Assembly: GCA_947472645.1 (NCBI GenBank)
Contig: CANJBQ010000007.1
Coordinates: 1-64,000 of the forward strand
Direction of reading: 5' to 3'
DNA from: Burkholderiaceae bacterium
GTDB lineage: Bacteria > Pseudomonadota > Gammaproteobacteria > Burkholderiales > Burkholderiaceae
Length of the DNA stretch: 64,000 bases
Shown here one piece after another: positions 18,148 through 27,151 of the stretch (positions within the stretch are counted from its first letter, which is position 1; every line of letters begins with the position of its first letter). The notes beneath the pieces were generated by a model. That model did no database searches and was not told where the DNA came from. It worked only from the letters and a program-made list of their open reading frames with translations. Both the position numbers and the translations under genes were made by a program.

Positions 18148-18487
18148 TTTATCTGCTTTGAATGAATGGATAGCGATTGTCTCGGTTGATGACTTGCCAG
18201 AATTAGGCGCTAGAGTTTTTCAAACTCCAGCGGGACCAATCGCTATTTTTCGGGTTAAAAATGATGAAATATTTGCTGTTTTGGATCGATGCCCTCATAA
18301 AGGTGGACCACTTTCGCAAGGTATTGTTCATGGCAAATCTGTCACTTGTCCTTTGCATGCATGGAATATTCAGTTAGAGGATGGATGTGCACAAGCTCCA
18401 GATGAGGGTTGTGTAAAAACATTTACGACAGATATTCGAGAGAGCATGGTCTATTTTAAGCGATCTGAACTTCAGAGTCATGCGTGA
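18140..18487 (+). CDS. nirD: Nitrite reductase small subunit with complete Rieske site
   Basis: This 115-residue protein is the small subunit of assimilatory nitrite reductase. It has a Rieske fold with all four ligands readable: C51 and H53 in CPHKGGPLSQG, C70 and H73 in CPLHAWNI. E. coli NirD lacks these ligands, whereas this protein should bind a 2Fe-2S cluster. The start is the ATG at 18140, eight bases inside the nirB end; the frame open from 18080 lies within nirB and is not used. The C terminus overlaps the nasA start by eight bases. The tight overlaps suggest coupled translation of a one-to-one complex. Confidence 0.95.
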   Translation: MSSLSALNEWIAIVSVDDLPELGARVFQTPAGPIAIFRVKNDEIFAVLDRCPHKGGPLSQGIVHGKSVTCPLHAWNIQLEDGCAQAPDEGCVKTFTTDIRESMVYFKRSELQSHA

Positions 18488-21341
18488 AACCAAAACCACC
18501 TGTCCTTATTGTGGTGTTGGTTGTGGAGTCATTGTTACAACTGACAAAAATGTTCAAGGACTAGAGCAGGTTATTGGCGTTAAAGGCGACCCTGATCATC
18601 CAGCGAACTTTGGTCAGTTATGTACTAAAGGATCTACGCTACACTTAACGGCAGCGGCTCACTTACAATCGCAAACAAGGGTGGGTCAACCAACCCTGCG
18701 ATTAGATCGAAAAGAAAATCCCCGCACTGCAGGTATCCCTATTTCTTGGGAGAGCGCATTCCAAACAGTTGCCGAGCGATTTTCTCAAACCATTTTGCAA
18801 CATGGACCTGACTCAGTTGGAATCTATGTTTCCGGACAAATTTTGACGGAAGATTACTACATCTTTAATAAATTAGCCAAAGGCTTAATTGGTACTAATA
18901 ACATTGATACCAATTCAAGACTATGTATGTCGAGTGCTGTTGCTGGTTACAAACAAACACTAGGCATGGATGCACCGCCAGCATGTTATGAAGATATTGA
19001 CCATGCTCAGGTCATTCTGATTACGGGCTCAAACACCGCTTATGCACATCCAATTTTATATCGCAGAATAGAGCGGGCAAAAGTTAAAAATCCGCAACTA
19101 AAAGTAATTGTTGTTGATCCTCGTAAAACAACAACGGCCTCTGAGGCTGATTTATTTCTTCAAATTTCACCAGGAACTGACGTTGCTTTACATCATGGCA
19201 TGTTACACATTATGCTGTGGGAGAACTGGTTAGATACTCGCTATATTGACACGTACACCGAAGGGTTTGATGCGCTGAAAAATGTTGTGCGTGATTACAC
19301 GCCAAAAGCGGTCGCACAAATTTGTGGTATTACTGAGCAAGACTTATATCTCGCTAGTCAATGGTTTTCCCAATCTCCAGCGACCTTATCCTTATATTGT
19401 CAGGGCTTAAATCAATCCTCATCGGGAACTGCGAAAAATAGTACTTTAATCAATCTTCATCTGGCCACCGGGCAAATTGGTAAACCTGGAGCCGGACCAT
19501 TTTCATTGACAGGACAACCGAATGCGATGGGTGGTAGGGAGGTTGGTGGGCTCGCGAACTTATTATCAGCGCACCGTAATTTAAAAAACCCACAAGATCG
19601 AGAAGAGGTGGCTAATTTTTGGGGGCTAACCAGTGTGCCTGATCAACCTGGATTAACTGCTGTTCCCATGTTTGAGGCATTACGTACTAAAAAACTCAAA
19701 GCTATTTGGATAGTTTGTACGAATCCTGCCCAGTCGATGCCAGATCAAAATCAGGTTCATGAAGCCTTACAAAATGCGGAGTTTGTGGTTGTCCAAGAAG
19801 CTTTTAAAAACACCGCAACCTGTCAATATGCTGACGTGTTATTGCCGGCAACGACGTGGGCAGAGAAAGTCGGAACGGTAACAAATTCTGAACGTAGAAT
19901 TTCTCTTGTTAGACCCGCGATTGCTTCTTATGGACAATCAAAACATGATTGGGAAATCGCTTTAGGTGTAGCGAAACTTTTAGAAAAAATATTACCATCA
20001 AGAAGATTAGTGGGTGTTGATACACTTTTCCCTTATAAGACTGTTGAAGATATTTGGAATGAGCATCGCGAGTCAACGAAAGGGCGTGATTTAGATATCA
20101 CTGGATTGAGTTATCAAATTCTTGATGTGCATGGTCCACAACAGTGGCCGATGCCATTAGGGTCAACTACCGGTAAAAAAAGGTTGTATACCGATGGCGT
20201 CTACCCAACGCCTTCAGGTAAAGCGCAATTTGTTGCAATAACGTATTTAGACTCACCTCAACCGGTTAGTGCACGTTTTCCATTCACGCTCAATACAGGA
20301 AGATTAAGGGATCATTGGCACGGCATGAGTCGAACAGGACTTTTGGGGACCTTATTTGCTCATGTTCCTGAACCTTATATGGAAATCTCAGCCAAAGATG
20401 CTAGTCGATTGATGATGGAGGATGGAGACTTAGCGCATATAACAAGTCGCCAAGGGAGTGAGACTTTTCCAATCAAAATATCGGCAGATGTAAGGCCATC
20501 ACAAGTATTTATTGCGATGCATTGGGGCTCGGAATTTATTTCAGGTAATTCTGGCAAGGTTTTTGGTAAGGGAGTTAATGGTCTAACATCACCCATCTTT
20601 GATCCGGTTTCTGAGCAGCCTGAGTTAAAGTACGCTGCAGTCAAAATTTTAAAAGCCAATTTACCTTGGCATTTTGTGGCATTTGCCTATTTTCCAAAAA
20701 CAAAGGTATTGGCTATATTAGAAGAATTAAAAGGTCTGTACGCGTATTTTGGAAGTGCTTATGCAACATTGTTTGGTAGAGAGCAGGATCAAGATGAGGT
20801 TGGTATTTTCTTTAGGGCGGCTAATGAAGAAAATCCTTACTTACGTAAAGATGTAAATGTGTTGTTAACGATTGAAAAAATCGCACAACTTTTCAGATTG
20901 ACCAGTGCAGAGTCCTCTGTCATGGGTTATCAAGACAGTCGTTTAGGGGCAATGCGCATGGTTCGGATAGAGACTTCACTCAAAGCGGTGATTGTCTCTG
21001 GCGCAAAAGAACATCTCCAAAGCTTGCCATGGCTAAAAGCCTATCTGGAGCAAGGGATCAATCCTAGCAATCTAGGGCGTTTGATTTTAGCGCCCACAAA
21101 GAAGCCACCAATAGCAGTTCAAATCATGGGGAGGCCTATTTGTAATTGCTTTCATGTTACAGAGGACAAAGTACTACAATCCTTGCAAATGTCGAATCTT
21201 CGTGACTTTCAAACTTGTTTTGATTATTTACAGGATAAGACAAAATGTGGAATGAACTGTGGTTCTTGTAAACCCGAGATAAAAAAAATGATTCAAACTT
21301 TTCTAGTAAATGTTAAAGGGCCCAGCGGTGCTTTAGCATGA
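18480..21341 (+). CDS. nasA: Assimilatory nitrate reductase catalytic subunit
   Basis: This 953-residue cytoplasmic molybdoenzyme reduces nitrate to nitrite. The N terminus binds a 4Fe-4S cluster through C8, C11, C15 and C48 (CPYCGVGCGV and QLCTKG). Molybdopterin-binding stretches follow, including SRLCMSSAVAGYKQTLG and GQPNAMGGREVGG. C-terminal text GRLRDHWHGMSRTG marks the molydopterin dinucleotide-binding domain. A BFD-type 2Fe-2S domain is fused at the end, with C888, C890, C927 and C930 as likely ligands and C923 nearby, as in Klebsiella NasA. No leader peptide is present, fitting the assimilatory role. It sits between nirD and ybiB with overlaps on both sides (ATGA with ybiB). Nitrite made here passes to NirBD. 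Confidence 0.96.
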   Translation: MRETKTTCPYCGVGCGVIVTTDKNVQGLEQVIGVKGDPDHPANFGQLCTKGSTLHLTAAAHLQSQTRVGQPTLRLDRKENPRTAGIPISWESAFQTVAERFSQTILQHGPDSVGIYVSGQILTEDYYIFNKLAKGLIGTNNIDTNSRLCMSSAVAGYKQTLGMDAPPACYEDIDHAQVILITGSNTAYAHPILYRRIERAKVKNPQLKVIVVDPRKTTTASEADLFLQISPGTDVALHHGMLHIMLWENWLDTRYIDTYTEGFDALKNVVRDYTPKAVAQICGITEQDLYLASQWFSQSPATLSLYCQGLNQSSSGTAKNSTLINLHLATGQIGKPGAGPFSLTGQPNAMGGREVGGLANLLSAHRNLKNPQDREEVANFWGLTSVPDQPGLTAVPMFEALRTKKLKAIWIVCTNPAQSMPDQNQVHEALQNAEFVVVQEAFKNTATCQYADVLLPATTWAEKVGTVTNSERRISLVRPAIASYGQSKHDWEIALGVAKLLEKILPSRRLVGVDTLFPYKTVEDIWNEHRESTKGRDLDITGLSYQILDVHGPQQWPMPLGSTTGKKRLYTDGVYPTPSGKAQFVAITYLDSPQPVSARFPFTLNTGRLRDHWHGMSRTGLLGTLFAHVPEPYMEISAKDASRLMMEDGDLAHITSRQGSETFPIKISADVRPSQVFIAMHWGSEFISGNSGKVFGKGVNGLTSPIFDPVSEQPELKYAAVKILKANLPWHFVAFAYFPKTKVLAILEELKGLYAYFGSAYATLFGREQDQDEVGIFFRAANEENPYLRKDVNVLLTIEKIAQLFRLTSAESSVMGYQDSRLGAMRMVRIETSLKAVIVSGAKEHLQSLPWLKAYLEQGINPSNLGRLILAPTKKPPIAVQIMGRPICNCFHVTEDKVLQSLQMSNLRDFQTCFDYLQDKTKCGMNCGSCKPEIKKMIQTFLVNVKGPSGALA

Positions 21342-22246
21342 GCATTAGCTCGGTAATTCGACGAATTGGGCGTGGAGTTAAGGGAGCTTCTGATTTAAGT
21401 CAAGAAGAGGCTCAGCTAGTTTTTCAGAAAATTTTATCGAAAGAAGTTTCGCAGATCGAGTTGGGTGCCTTTTGTATTGCCATGCGAATGAAAGGTGAGA
21501 CCGCTCTTGAATTAGCTGGGTTTATGGACGCCGTATCAGGGCAGATGAAGCCTCTTCACCGAGCTGATCAGTCCTCCCGCACGATAGTGTTGCCATCTTA
21601 CAATGGCTCTCGAAAAAATACGAACCTCACCCCTTTGCTGGCAATGCAATTGACCAAGTTGGGGTTTTTAGTCATCGTGCAAGGAGTTCGGAGTGATCCA
21701 GATCGGGTCACTACTTTTGAAATTTTTCAACAATTAGACTGGCCTATTCTCGTTGATCTATCAAGTCAAACAATCGTCGATCAAACATTGCCTTACTTTT
21801 TACCTTTAGCGAGCGTTTGCCCTGCTTTACAAGAAGTTTTAGACATTCGTCGGCAGTTAGGATTGCGTAACTCGGGACATGTATTAGCCAAATTGATCAA
21901 TCCGGCTCCAAATAATGCGTGGCAAATTGTCAATTACACACATCCTGAATACCCCAAGATTTTAGAGCAATATTTCGCCATTCGACCTAGTCATTTGGTA
22001 TTGATGAGGGGGCATGAGGGAGAGCCAACGTGCTCTTTGACGCGGCTTCCTGAGATGATATTCTTCAAAGATGGCGGTCAGGTGAGTAAAACGGAAGAGT
22101 TTCGATTTGCTGACGCACAAAATCTTTCAGGCTTGGATGTGTCAAGTCATGTGGAATTAATGCGAAGGGTTATTCATGGCCAAGAAAAAATGCCGGATGC
22201 TGTAATCAAGCAGGCTGAGCTATTGAGTATCCATTGTGTTCAATAG
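21338..22246 (+). CDS. ybiB: YbiB/TrpD2-family DNA-binding protein
   Basis: This 302-residue protein resembles anthranilate phosphoribosyltransferase (TrpD) but belongs to the YbiB/TrpD2 branch. E. coli YbiB is reported to bind nucleic acid rather than to act in tryptophan synthesis. The N-terminal helical domain (LSQEEAQLVFQKILS to LGAFCIAMRMKGET) is typical. The phosphoribosyl pyrophosphate loop of TrpD (GTGGD) is not found where expected; the text there is LPSYNGSRKN. The ATG overlaps the nasA stop, so it is the last gene of the nitrate operon. This order (nasA then ybiB) is frequent in Burkholderiales as far as I recall. Its role in nitrogen assimilation is unknown. Confidence 0.9.
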   Translation: MSISSVIRRIGRGVKGASDLSQEEAQLVFQKILSKEVSQIELGAFCIAMRMKGETALELAGFMDAVSGQMKPLHRADQSSRTIVLPSYNGSRKNTNLTPLLAMQLTKLGFLVIVQGVRSDPDRVTTFEIFQQLDWPILVDLSSQTIVDQTLPYFLPLASVCPALQEVLDIRRQLGLRNSGHVLAKLINPAPNNAWQIVNYTHPEYPKILEQYFAIRPSHLVLMRGHEGEPTCSLTRLPEMIFFKDGGQVSKTEEFRFADAQNLSGLDVSSHVELMRRVIHGQEKMPDAVIKQAELLSIHCVQ

Positions 22247-22282
22247 TGGATAATTGCTCAAACACTTTTTTGAAAGAATTTT

Positions 22283-22525
22283 ATGTTTACCCTTGCGGCT
22301 TTAGTATTTGCGATTGTGATGGGTTTTTTTATGTCGTTGACAATCACACTCGGTATTAGTCTACTGAAATATGGCTGGACGGGATTAATCGGGCATTGGG
22401 TAGAATTATGGTTGATCGTTTACCCGTTGGTGATTGTCTGTATCGTGCTGTATCGACCCTTATCCCTCAACATCTCTGGCCGAATTATTAAAAAGTGGCA
22501 ATCGCGCCACTCTGTAACTGACTAA
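22283..22525 (+). CDS. DUF2798-like small membrane protein
   Basis: This 80-residue protein has two hydrophobic helices (about residues 3-27 and 40-58) separated by a short WTGLIGHWVEL turn. The pattern FVMSL-type helix, glycine turn, WL-x2-YPLVIV helix and basic tail resembles DUF2798 proteins, two-helix inner-membrane proteins of unknown function. It starts 36 bases after ybiB, with GAAAG-type ribosome-site weakness, and may be a tail gene of the nitrate operon or separate. A second tiny membrane protein on the opposite strand ends three bases after its stop. Confidence 0.75.
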   Translation: MFTLAALVFAIVMGFFMSLTITLGISLLKYGWTGLIGHWVELWLIVYPLVIVCIVLYRPLSLNISGRIIKKWQSRHSVTD

Positions 22526-22528
22526 ATA

Positions 22529-22666
22529 TTATCCGAAAACATACCCAATATGTGCCGCTGTAATTGCAAATAAGATAGCTAAACAGGTTGCGACGGCAAA
22601 CATCACGATTAAGGTGATAACTTTTTTGTTAATAACTTCTTTTGGTTGGTTGTGCCACTCATTCAT
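22529..22666 (-). CDS. 45-residue single-helix membrane protein
   Basis: This short gene codes for a 45-residue protein beginning MNEWHNQPKEVINKK and continuing into one long hydrophobic helix (about residues 16-40) ending GYVFG. AAGGA seven bases before the ATG is a fair ribosome site. The basic segment before the helix predicts a cytoplasmic N terminus. I do not recognise a named family. It lies alone between a convergent DUF2798-like gene, three bases away, and the SDR gene to the right. Composition, ribosome site and helix position make it likely to be real, but it is short enough to be chance. Confidence 0.6.
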   Translation of the reverse strand: MNEWHNQPKEVINKKVITLIVMFAVATCLAILFAITAAHIGYVFG

Positions 22667-22752
22667 GATGATTCCTTTAGAACTTCAATTTTCTTAAAGA
22701 CTTAATTATCCATGAAAATGATGAAAGCTTCTTGAATTTTTGATGTCCTCGT

Positions 22753-23511
22753 TTATCCCCGGCCCACGAGGGGCATTTTGGTAGCCATGATAGTCATAAA
22801 CAGAATGTTGGTTTCTAGTGGCAAATTACTCATATGTAACAGAGCATTCGCAACTTCTTCAACGGGCATGCGATCTTCTGCTTGAATGCTGCCATTGGCT
22901 TGAATAATGCCACTGGCCATACGATCTGTCATTTCGGTTGCGGCATTGCCAATATCAATTTGTCCACAGGCAATATTGTAGGCACGGCCATCAAGTGCAA
23001 TTGACTTTGTTAAGCCTGTGATGGCATGTTTGGTGCTTGTGTATGGGGCCGAAAATGGGCGTGGTGCGTGCGCAGAAATAGAGCCATTATTAATAATACG
23101 GCCACCTTGTGGAGTTTGTTCACGCATCATTTTGAAAGCTGCTTGAGCGCATAGGAACGAACCAGTCAGATTGGTTCCTACGGTATCTTGCCACATCTCG
23201 ACCGGGATTTCATCGAAGGGCATGGCAGGGGTGCCTCTACCAGCATTATTAAAAAGAACATCGAGGCGTCCAAATCGATCTTTGATCTTCGAAAATAAAG
23301 CTTGTACTTGATTCGCTTGGCTGATATCTAAAGGATATGCCATTGATTGATCTGGATTGATTTGATGGTCCTTTAAAACAGATTCTAATAACTCACCTCG
23401 GCGACCAACTAAGACGACCTGGTAATTGTTATTGAGAAGCTTGAGGGCACAAGCTTTACCGATGCCAGTTCCCGCTCCAGTAATTAAAGCAACCTTATTC
23501 GATGGTTTCAT
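22753..23511 (-). CDS. SDR-family oxidoreductase
   Basis: This short-chain dehydrogenase of about 252 residues starts at MKPSNKVALITGAG. It has the Rossmann motif TGAGTGIG, NNAG (FNNAGRGTP), the catalytic serine in NNGSISAHAP and Y-x3-K in YTSTKHAITG. It is predicted to be a cytoplasmic NAD(P)-dependent oxidoreductase; the substrate is not indicated. The gene starts 17 bases inside the end of the DMT exporter gene, so the two are coupled on the leftward strand. The frame to 23559 is not the real start because it lies within the exporter gene. Confidence 0.92.
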   Translation of the reverse strand: MKPSNKVALITGAGTGIGKACALKLLNNNYQVVLVGRRGELLESVLKDHQINPDQSMAYPLDISQANQVQALFSKIKDRFGRLDVLFNNAGRGTPAMPFDEIPVEMWQDTVGTNLTGSFLCAQAAFKMMREQTPQGGRIINNGSISAHAPRPFSAPYTSTKHAITGLTKSIALDGRAYNIACGQIDIGNAATEMTDRMASGIIQANGSIQAEDRMPVEEVANALLHMSNLPLETNILFMTIMATKMPLVGRG

Positions 23512-24388
23512 GTTGAGTTTGCCGATTTTCCATAAAGAGTAAATATAAGCCACAAGCAATTACTATCATAGCTCCAAATAAAACGTTGATGTGTGGAACG
23601 TGATCGAACACGACCCACCCTAAAAAGACCATATAGATCATTTGTTGATAAAAGAAAGGTGAGATGGTGGTTGGTTTGGCGTAGCGATAGGCATAGGCCA
23701 GTAAGTAATGCCCCAGAAAACCAAACAGACCAGCGACGATAAATATCAGATAGTCTAGGTTTTGTTCTGGTGGCTGCCATTGGCTCAGGGCAAAAGGCGC
23801 TAGCATAATCGTTGGTAAGACAGTTGAATAAACAATAGTGATTTCAGGGTTGGATGTACTTGCCATTCTGCGCGTCAGAATATTAAAGAGCGCAAAAACT
23901 GTGGCATGCCCTAAAGTAAAAAACATGGCTGGATGAAAGTTTTGTCCTAAAGGGTCAAGAATAATGAGAACTCCTGAAAATCCACCAATGATGGCAATCC
24001 ATTTATTAATTGTCAGATGTTCTTTTAAAAAATAAGAGCTGATGAGCGCAATAATGATGGGAGTTGAGAATGAGATAGAGTTAGCTTGAGCTAGTTGAAG
24101 GTATTTGAGACCTGCAAAACTCAAGAAAGTCATGGACACCATCATGACCGCTCGAAGCAATTGGGTGCGGAAGTCTTCTTTGAAAAATCCTTGCCATTTT
24201 CCCTGTGAAATCAATACTATGATGGCAAATACAGCCGCTATGGCAAATCGAAACCAGACAATCTCAATGAGTGATGTATGGGTGGAAAGCCACTTGCCGG
24301 CAGCATCGAGCACAGAAAAACAAACAGTGACTAAAGAACCAAGAATAATGCCAATTCGGCGTTTTGAAGGAGTATCTGCAAATATCAT
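23495..24388 (-). CDS. EamA/DMT-family transporter
   Basis: This drug/metabolite transporter of about 297 residues has ten hydrophobic helices arranged as two EamA repeats. Recognisable stretches are the first-helix LGSLVTVCFSVLDAAGKWL, FRFAIAAVFAIIVL, LAQANSISFSTPIIIALIS and the second-repeat YRYAKPTTISPFFYQQMIYM. It belongs to the branch of RhaT/YdcZ-like exporters of small metabolites in the inner membrane; the cargo is unknown. AGGG five bases before the ATG at 24388 favours that start over the ATG pair at 24412-24415. The SDR gene overlaps its 3' end. Confidence 0.9.
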   Translation of the reverse strand: MIFADTPSKRRIGIILGSLVTVCFSVLDAAGKWLSTHTSLIEIVWFRFAIAAVFAIIVLISQGKWQGFFKEDFRTQLLRAVMMVSMTFLSFAGLKYLQLAQANSISFSTPIIIALISSYFLKEHLTINKWIAIIGGFSGVLIILDPLGQNFHPAMFFTLGHATVFALFNILTRRMASTSNPEITIVYSTVLPTIMLAPFALSQWQPPEQNLDYLIFIVAGLFGFLGHYLLAYAYRYAKPTTISPFFYQQMIYMVFLGWVVFDHVPHINVLFGAMIVIACGLYLLFMENRQTQHETIE

Positions 24389-24494
24389 GTTTACCCTATT
24401 GTACTGTTTCATCATGAAAGGCTAATATACTGTTGTGAGAGTAAATCGGTAATAAAAAGGTAACGCCAATAAACCTAACCAAGTGGAGAATGAC

Positions 24495-25058
24495 ATGAGC
24501 CAAAATGATTTCAACCAGTGGAGTACAGAAAAAGCGAAAGAGTTGTTTACTATTTCCAATAAATTAATGGAGGCAGCAAAGCAACTAAGCGTTCATCACG
24601 CTGAAGAATTAAAAGCGAATATGGAGCATGCTATGCAACTCGCCAAGTTAGCTGCCAAAAATGACTTTACGGCACTCAAAGAAAGTCAGGCTCAGGCAAC
24701 ACAGGATGCGGTGGAGCGCATGACCGCCTATCAAGCGAAGGTTAAAGGAATTCTCAAACAAGTTAGCCATGATACTGCAGATGAAGCAAATAAGCACCTT
24801 GAAAAAGCGCGCGAGGCTCTAACTGATTTCGTAGACCAAGCTGCCCAAAAAATGCCAGTAGGAGGTGCTGAGTTATCGAAGTTAGTCAAAGATATGAATG
24901 ATGCAGGAGCGAAGGCTTATAAAGAGGGCCGTAAGATGGTTGATCAAGCTGTAGAAACTGCTGAAAACCATGTCGATGAAATGCTGAAAAAAGCGACGGA
25001 TATGAACAAAAAATCAACCGCAGCTAGAAGTACAGCCAGTAAAAACACAAAACATTAA
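24495..25058 (+). CDS. Phasin-family protein
   Basis: This 187-residue phasin coats polyhydroxyalkanoate granules. It is nearly all amphipathic alpha helix rich in alanine, lysine and glutamate, with the phasin start FNQWSTEKAKELFTISNKLM and heptad-like repeats through residue 165. The C terminus is a lysine/serine/threonine-rich tail (KKSTAARSTASKN) resembling the histone-like tails of some phasins. GGAG six bases before the ATG at 24495 fixes the start, four codons inside the longer frame. PHA synthase genes are not in the window. It is separated from the convergent glnB by a perfect hairpin. Confidence 0.92.
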   Translation: MSQNDFNQWSTEKAKELFTISNKLMEAAKQLSVHHAEELKANMEHAMQLAKLAAKNDFTALKESQAQATQDAVERMTAYQAKVKGILKQVSHDTADEANKHLEKAREALTDFVDQAAQKMPVGGAELSKLVKDMNDAGAKAYKEGRKMVDQAVETAENHVDEMLKKATDMNKKSTAARSTASKNTKH

Positions 25059-25062
25059 ATAT

Positions 25063-25086
25063 TAATCTTGGGCCTATGGCCCAAGA

Positions 25087-25089
<3 letters not shown>
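25063..25089. terminator. Hairpin between phasin and glnB
   Basis: The 12-base stem TAATCTTGGGCC (25063-25074) pairs perfectly with 25078-25089 across a TAT loop. It spans the end of both convergent genes and contains the glnB stop codon. There is no long T-run on the right, and a modest T-rich stretch on the leftward side, so it may act mostly for leftward transcription or as a stabilising hairpin. Confidence 0.75.
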
Positions 25090-25440
<351 letters not shown>

Positions 25441-25479
25441 TTAAATATGATAACTGAGAATACGAAAAACCAGAAATTC

Positions 25480-27114
25480 TTAGCCGCGATATTTAGAAGT
25501 GATTGGATAGCGCCAGTCACGACCAAATGCACGATGGGTAATCCGCACGCCAATCGGTGATTGACGGCGTTTGTACTCATTGATTTTAATGAGTCGGGTG
25601 ACCTTTTCGACATCATCTTTCGAGAAACCCGATTCTAGAAGCTTTTCAATCGGGACATCATTTTCCATATAGTGTTCGAGAATGGCATCTAAGATCTCGT
25701 AGGGCGGTAAGCTATCTTGATCTTTTTGATCAGGGCGAAGTTCAGCCGAAGGTGGGCGGGTGATAATCCGTTCCGGAATGACAGGAGAGATACTGTTACG
25801 GTAATGGCAAAGACGATAGACTAGTGTTTTGACAACATCTTTAATGACAGCGAAACCTCCAGCCATATCGCCATAGAGTGTGCAATAGCCCACAGCCATT
25901 TCGCTTTTATTTCCAGTCGTTAAAACAATCCGGCCAGATTTATTCGAGAGTGCCATCAATAGAGTGCCCCGCACACGTGCTTGGATGTTTTCTTCTGTAG
26001 CATCAAGGGGTAGACCAGCAAAGTCTTTAGCGAGCGAAGATTCAAAGGCATCGAACATCGGAGCAATGGCGATCTCATCATATTGCACATGGAGGCGCTC
26101 GGCCATATCTTTTGCATCAATCCACGAAATATCAGCGGTATAGCGTGAAGGCATCATAACGGCTCGAACACGATCTGCACCGATGGCATCCACGGCAATT
26201 GCTAGAACTAGAGCGGAGTCAACTCCACCTGATAAACCGAGAATTGCGCCAGGAAATCCATTTTTACCAATATAGTCTTTAACACCTAATACGAGGGCAT
26301 CATAGACTTGTTTTTCAATACTTGATTCCGGGGTAATGGTACCTTTTTCCAGTTGATGATTAGCGTAGGTAATGAAACCGAGATACTCGATAAATTGTGG
26401 TGCGACATCGACGATTTCACCTTGCGCATTGAGGGCAAAAGAAGCGCCATCAAAAACTAACTCATCTTGACCGCCGACCATATTGACATAGATTGCTGGC
26501 ATTCGAGTTTGAATCGCTTGAGCTTTAATAACCTCGTAACGAAGGTCAGTTTTTTCCATATGAAATGGGGAAGCGTTAGGAATAATTAACAGTTCCGCAC
26601 CGGCTTTTTTTGCCTGCATGGCTGGCCCTGAGTGCCAAGCATCTTCGCAGATAATTAATCCTAGTTGAACGCCAGCCACTTCAAAAACACAGGCTTGATT
26701 ACCGGGAGTGAAGTAGCGCACTTCATCAAAGACTTCAGAGTTAGGTAATAGCTGTTTGGAGTAAGAGGCAATCAGCTGACCATTACAAAATACCGTTGCC
26801 TGATTAAATAGTTTGATTTCTTGATTAATCTTGTGGCGTTGGGGATGGCCAACAACTACATAGAGTTCTTTGAACTGGGCTAATTCTTCACGAAGAATCT
26901 CCAGTTGCTGATCAACATCCGTTAGGAAAGCTTCTCTAAGGAGAAGGTCCTCAGGAGGGTACCCTGTAAGAGAGAGCTCTGGAGTAACTAGAACTTGGGC
27001 GCCACTAAAACTTGCTCGCTTTGCCTGATCAAGAATTTTTTGGGCATTACCTTTTAAATCACCGAGTAAAAAATTGCACTGCGCGAGAGCTATGGTGAGT
27101 TTGGAGGTATTCAA
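25480..27114 (-). CDS. nadE: Glutamine-dependent NAD synthetase
   Basis: This 544-residue two-domain enzyme makes NAD from deamido-NAD using glutamine. The N-terminal nitrilase-type amidase domain has the triad E46, K120 and C156 (LGLIICEDAW). The C-terminal synthetase domain has the ATP pyrophosphatase loop LSGGVDSAL near residue 297, then GNKSEMAVGYCTLYGDMAGG. Both halves look intact, and the length matches the family. It is transcribed leftward into glnB and lies 37 bases downstream of the ppa gene. Pyrophosphate released by NadE would be a substrate for Ppa. Confidence 0.97.
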   Translation of the reverse strand: MNTSKLTIALAQCNFLLGDLKGNAQKILDQAKRASFSGAQVLVTPELSLTGYPPEDLLLREAFLTDVDQQLEILREELAQFKELYVVVGHPQRHKINQEIKLFNQATVFCNGQLIASYSKQLLPNSEVFDEVRYFTPGNQACVFEVAGVQLGLIICEDAWHSGPAMQAKKAGAELLIIPNASPFHMEKTDLRYEVIKAQAIQTRMPAIYVNMVGGQDELVFDGASFALNAQGEIVDVAPQFIEYLGFITYANHQLEKGTITPESSIEKQVYDALVLGVKDYIGKNGFPGAILGLSGGVDSALVLAIAVDAIGADRVRAVMMPSRYTADISWIDAKDMAERLHVQYDEIAIAPMFDAFESSLAKDFAGLPLDATEENIQARVRGTLLMALSNKSGRIVLTTGNKSEMAVGYCTLYGDMAGGFAVIKDVVKTLVYRLCHYRNSISPVIPERIITRPPSAELRPDQKDQDSLPPYEILDAILEHYMENDVPIEKLLESGFSKDDVEKVTRLIKINEYKRRQSPIGVRITHRAFGRDWRYPITSKYRG

Positions 27115-27151
27115 GGTATTCCGTCAATGAGTAAAAAAAGCTATTTGCCAA

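Noticed and set aside
23508..23780. 90-codon frame inside the DMT exporter gene
   Set aside because: Alternative frame of a clear transporter gene; composition is that of an out-of-frame reading.
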